Shown in pieces: positions 62,166 through 64,000 of a stretch of DNA of 64,000 nt. Both the position numbers and the translations under genes were made by a program. This DNA is from Enterocloster clostridioformis. Lineage in GTDB: Bacteria; Bacillota; Clostridia; Lachnospirales; Lachnospiraceae. Position 1 is the stretch's first letter. Each line of letters starts with the position of its first letter. The stretch is taken from assembly GCF_020297485.1 (NCBI RefSeq), contig NZ_JAIWZC010000001.1, forward strand, positions 868,001-932,000, in the 5' to 3' direction. The notes beneath the pieces are model-generated. The model made no database searches, was not told where the DNA came from, and was given only the letters and a program-made list of their open reading frames with translations.

Positions 62166-63430
62166 CAATATTTTTCATCACTTTTATAATATTACTGCTG
62201 ATAGGAGTACCCATCAGCATCTCCATCGGAGCCAGTGCGGTCCTGGGGTGTCTGGTACTGGATTACCCTTTGATGGTCATTGGCCAGAAGATGGTAACAG
62301 GTGTTGACTCCTATCTGCTGATTGCCATCCCTCTGTTTATCCTGGCAGGAAACCTGATGAACGCCGGTAAGATTACTGACAAGATTTTCAGTTTCGCCAA
62401 GGAACTGGTGGGCTGGATTCCAGGCGGCCTGGGTCATGCCAATATTGTGGCCAGTATCATTTTCGCAGGCATGTCAGGAAGCGCTGCTGCGGATGCTGGC
62501 GGCCTCGGCACCATTGAGATGGAAGCTATGACCAAGAATGGATACCGGGATAATTTTTCCGGCGCGGTAACGGCAGCCTCCTCAGTAATCGGGCCTATAT
62601 TTCCTCCCAGTATTCCGCTGATTATATACGGTGCTACTGCCAGTGTCAGTGTGGCAAAGCTGTTTATGGGCGGCGTACTGCCTGGCCTTCTCATGGGGGT
62701 TGCCCTGATGGTTCTGGTTTTTATCTTTGCAGTGAAATATAGGTTTGAGCGTCATCCTTTCGATATAATAGCGCTAATCAAGCAGTTTTTTGGCTCCATC
62801 CTGTCCCTGATCACTCCACTGATTATCCTGGCCGGATTCACCTCTGGAAGCTTCACTCCTACGGAAGCTTCCAGCATCGCTGTGGCCTACTCCCTGGTGA
62901 TTGCAGTGGTGGTATATCACACCATAGATTGGAAAGCATTCAAAAACTGTTTGCTGGAATCAGCTATCACCTCTGCCAACACCCTTTTTATCATCGGAAC
63001 CTCCACATTGTTCACTTATGTACTGGTGAAGGAGGGGGCTTCCAAGGCTATTGCAGACTTTATTCTGGGAATCAGCAGCAATCCTGAAGTGATTCTGCTT
63101 ATCATTAATGTGGTACTTCTGATACTGGGTATGTTCATGGAACCAGGGGCAATCCTAACCCTGATGCTTCCGGTACTGCTGCCTATTGTCAAGGATCTGA
63201 ATATTGATCTGGTACACTTTGGAGTTGTCATGGTACTGAATCTGATGATTGGCCAGGTAACCCCGCCCTTTGGTGTATGTCTGTTCGTCATATCCGACGT
63301 AGCTAAGATCAAGCTTGATAAGCTGTATAGATCCATTATACCGTTCCTGGCACCGTTAATCATTGTATTACTAATGTGTACCTATATCCCGGATATCGTT
63401 ATATGGCTACCCAACCTTCTGGTAAAATAA
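62162..63430 (+). CDS. dctM: TRAP transporter large permease (DctM)
   Basis: Na+-coupled transporter of 422 residues with about 12 membrane segments. Family marks are FVLIIPLFILAGNLM-like segment (LLIAIPLFILAGNLMNAGKI), GHANIVASIIFAGMSGSAAA, VIGPIFPPSIPLIIYGATAS and GQVTPPFGVCLFVISDVAKI. AAAGGAGG precedes the ATG. Works with DctP and DctQ. Confidence 0.92.
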   Translation: MTIFFITFIILLLIGVPISISIGASAVLGCLVLDYPLMVIGQKMVTGVDSYLLIAIPLFILAGNLMNAGKITDKIFSFAKELVGWIPGGLGHANIVASIIFAGMSGSAAADAGGLGTIEMEAMTKNGYRDNFSGAVTAASSVIGPIFPPSIPLIIYGATASVSVAKLFMGGVLPGLLMGVALMVLVFIFAVKYRFERHPFDIIALIKQFFGSILSLITPLIILAGFTSGSFTPTEASSIAVAYSLVIAVVVYHTIDWKAFKNCLLESAITSANTLFIIGTSTLFTYVLVKEGASKAIADFILGISSNPEVILLIINVVLLILGMFMEPGAILTLMLPVLLPIVKDLNIDLVHFGVVMVLNLMIGQVTPPFGVCLFVISDVAKIKLDKLYRSIIPFLAPLIIVLLMCTYIPDIVIWLPNLLVK

Positions 63431-63491
63431 TATTTAACAGAGAAACAAGAAGATTTTAGACAATATAAAGGAAATTACCCACAAAGATATT

Positions 63492-63626
63492 ATGACAATT
63501 TTAAAGACCATTGACCAGGAAGTTTTAAAAGCCGCAATCAGCGGCGAGAAATTTCAGGAATATTTCTTCAAAAACTGCCAGGTGAAGGAAATTGCGAAGT
63601 ATTTGAAGGGTGTACTGAGAAAATAA
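63492..63626 (+). CDS. 44-residue protein or fragment, unrecognised
   Basis: Frame MTILKTIDQEVLKAAISGEK then FQEYFFKNCQVKEIAKYLKG-VLRK, helical and charged. The same frame is open upstream as ILDNIKEITHKDI without a start codon, which suggests a truncated remnant. No clear ribosome-binding site. It lies between dctM and a terminator. Confidence 0.35.
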   Translation: MTILKTIDQEVLKAAISGEKFQEYFFKNCQVKEIAKYLKGVLRK

Positions 63627-63639
63627 ACTTTAAGTATAG

Positions 63640-63672
63640 AAAGGCGCTGAATGACACATATTTAGCGCCTTT
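63640..63672. terminator. Bidirectional terminator between the TRAP operon and the FtsX-like gene
   Basis: AAAGGCGCT (63640-63648) pairs with AGCGCCTTT (63664-63672), with A-rich and T-rich flanks; it could serve both converging units. Confidence 0.75.
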
Positions 63673-63779
63673 ACCGGATTTATTAAAAAATATAAAATCA
63701 GTGCTGCTTACGCTATATCCCTATCATGCTCAAAAGGCCATGTCATAGCGTGCCACCTTGTTTGGACATTTCCAATCGT

Positions 63780-64000
63780 TTATTCAATTTCGCGCAATCT
63801 CTCCACAATGGATTTCTTTTGGAGAAAATAGATTGCTGCCTTTGTAATAATCACTGGCATCACAAGAACAACAACCGCATACAAGAGTGCAAACCATATC
63901 GGATACGCCCAGTGCAAATAATTCATGCCAATACTGTTCAGTCCCCAAATAAGCATAAACCCTAAAAATCCACCTACTAACAGAGTGATAATGATATTCC
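63780..64000 (-). CDS. FtsX-like ABC permease, C-terminal end (cut by window edge)
   Basis: The last ~73 residues of a membrane protein: ITLLVGGFLGFMLIWGLNSI, AYPIWFALLYAVVVLVMPVI, then ITKAAIYFLQKKSIVERLRE-IE. The two last membrane helices and the SIVERLRE ending are typical of FtsX/BceB-like permeases. Most of the gene lies outside the window. Confidence 0.7.
   Translation of the reverse strand, partial: NIIITLLVGGFLGFMLIWGLNSIGMNYLHWAYPIWFALLYAVVVLVMPVIITKAAIYFLQKKSIVERLREIE

Noticed and set aside
63492..63626. Weak impression of a flagellar motor switch (FliG-like) repeat in the 44-residue frame
   Set aside because: Too short and too general a helical pattern; no motility genes nearby.
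1..64000. CRISPR arrays, rRNA or tRNA genes
   Set aside because: No regularly spaced direct repeats, cloverleaf-like sequences or rRNA-conserved segments were noticed on reading; a tRNA or repeat search program would be the decisive check.

Overview
The window looks like chromosome from an anaerobic gut clostridium of the Lachnospiraceae (Enterocloster / Clostridium clostridioforme-like). This is an inference from gene content: an Rng - DUF2344 - TIGR03960 radical-SAM block, split transketolase, TRAP and PTS transporters, PucR regulators, and many Firmicutes mobile-element relics. I see no rRNA, tRNA or CRISPR array.

Layout. 1-3.2 kb: leftward housekeeping operon (3' end at the window edge) with a clear promoter. 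3.2-6.4 kb: decayed sugar operon; a GH42 beta-galactosidase has lost its middle, and the two ABC permeases lack their binding protein. 6.4-18.3 kb: a mobile-element graveyard. A mobilisable element (DUF3847 remnant, frameshifted MobA relaxase, large serine recombinase fragment) carries a recombinase-in-trio (RIT) element with ~92 bp inverted repeats and an IS91-like transposase + integrase unit. Next to these lie a VapBC pair and a complete but dead IS4-type insertion sequence with 34 bp inverted repeats and an 8 bp target duplication.

18.3-28.2 kb: the most interesting region. One leftward, tightly packed operon encodes an M20 N-carbamoyl amino acid hydrolase, dihydroorotase, a small YhdT-like protein plus a sodium:solute symporter, PyrK, PyrD, aspartase, fumarase and malic enzyme. 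In order these enzymes give orotate -> dihydroorotate -> N-carbamoylaspartate -> aspartate -> fumarate -> malate -> pyruvate. That is a complete route for orotate fermentation, the physiology classically known from Clostridium oroticum. Pyrimidine biosynthesis partners (pyrB, pyrE, pyrF) are absent. Two PucR-type regulators follow at 28.4-30.6 kb.

30.8-41.6 kb: accessory, heavily decayed DNA. It holds a fic gene split by a 134 bp MITE, Nudix, a frameshifted lipoprotein, broken BlaR1, a GNAT protein fused to a BlaI tail, TrmO, a MerR regulator, Ig-like and lipoprotein genes, and scraps of flavodoxin-ferredoxin, DUF3795 and M56 genes. 42-47 kb: a PTS operon (UlaA-like IIC, IIB, IIA, PRD regulator, SIS protein). 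47.4-55 kb: AraC regulator, TetR-controlled ABC exporter with a 42-residue membrane peptide gene, isochorismatase-like hydrolase, HxlR, flavin-binding, IMPase and VOC genes. 55-57 kb: an IbrA/IbrB-like pair. 57.6-63.4 kb: a split transketolase and a TRAP transporter on either side of a FadR-type regulator, linked by an identical 19 bp operator sequence. The right edge cuts an FtsX-like permease.
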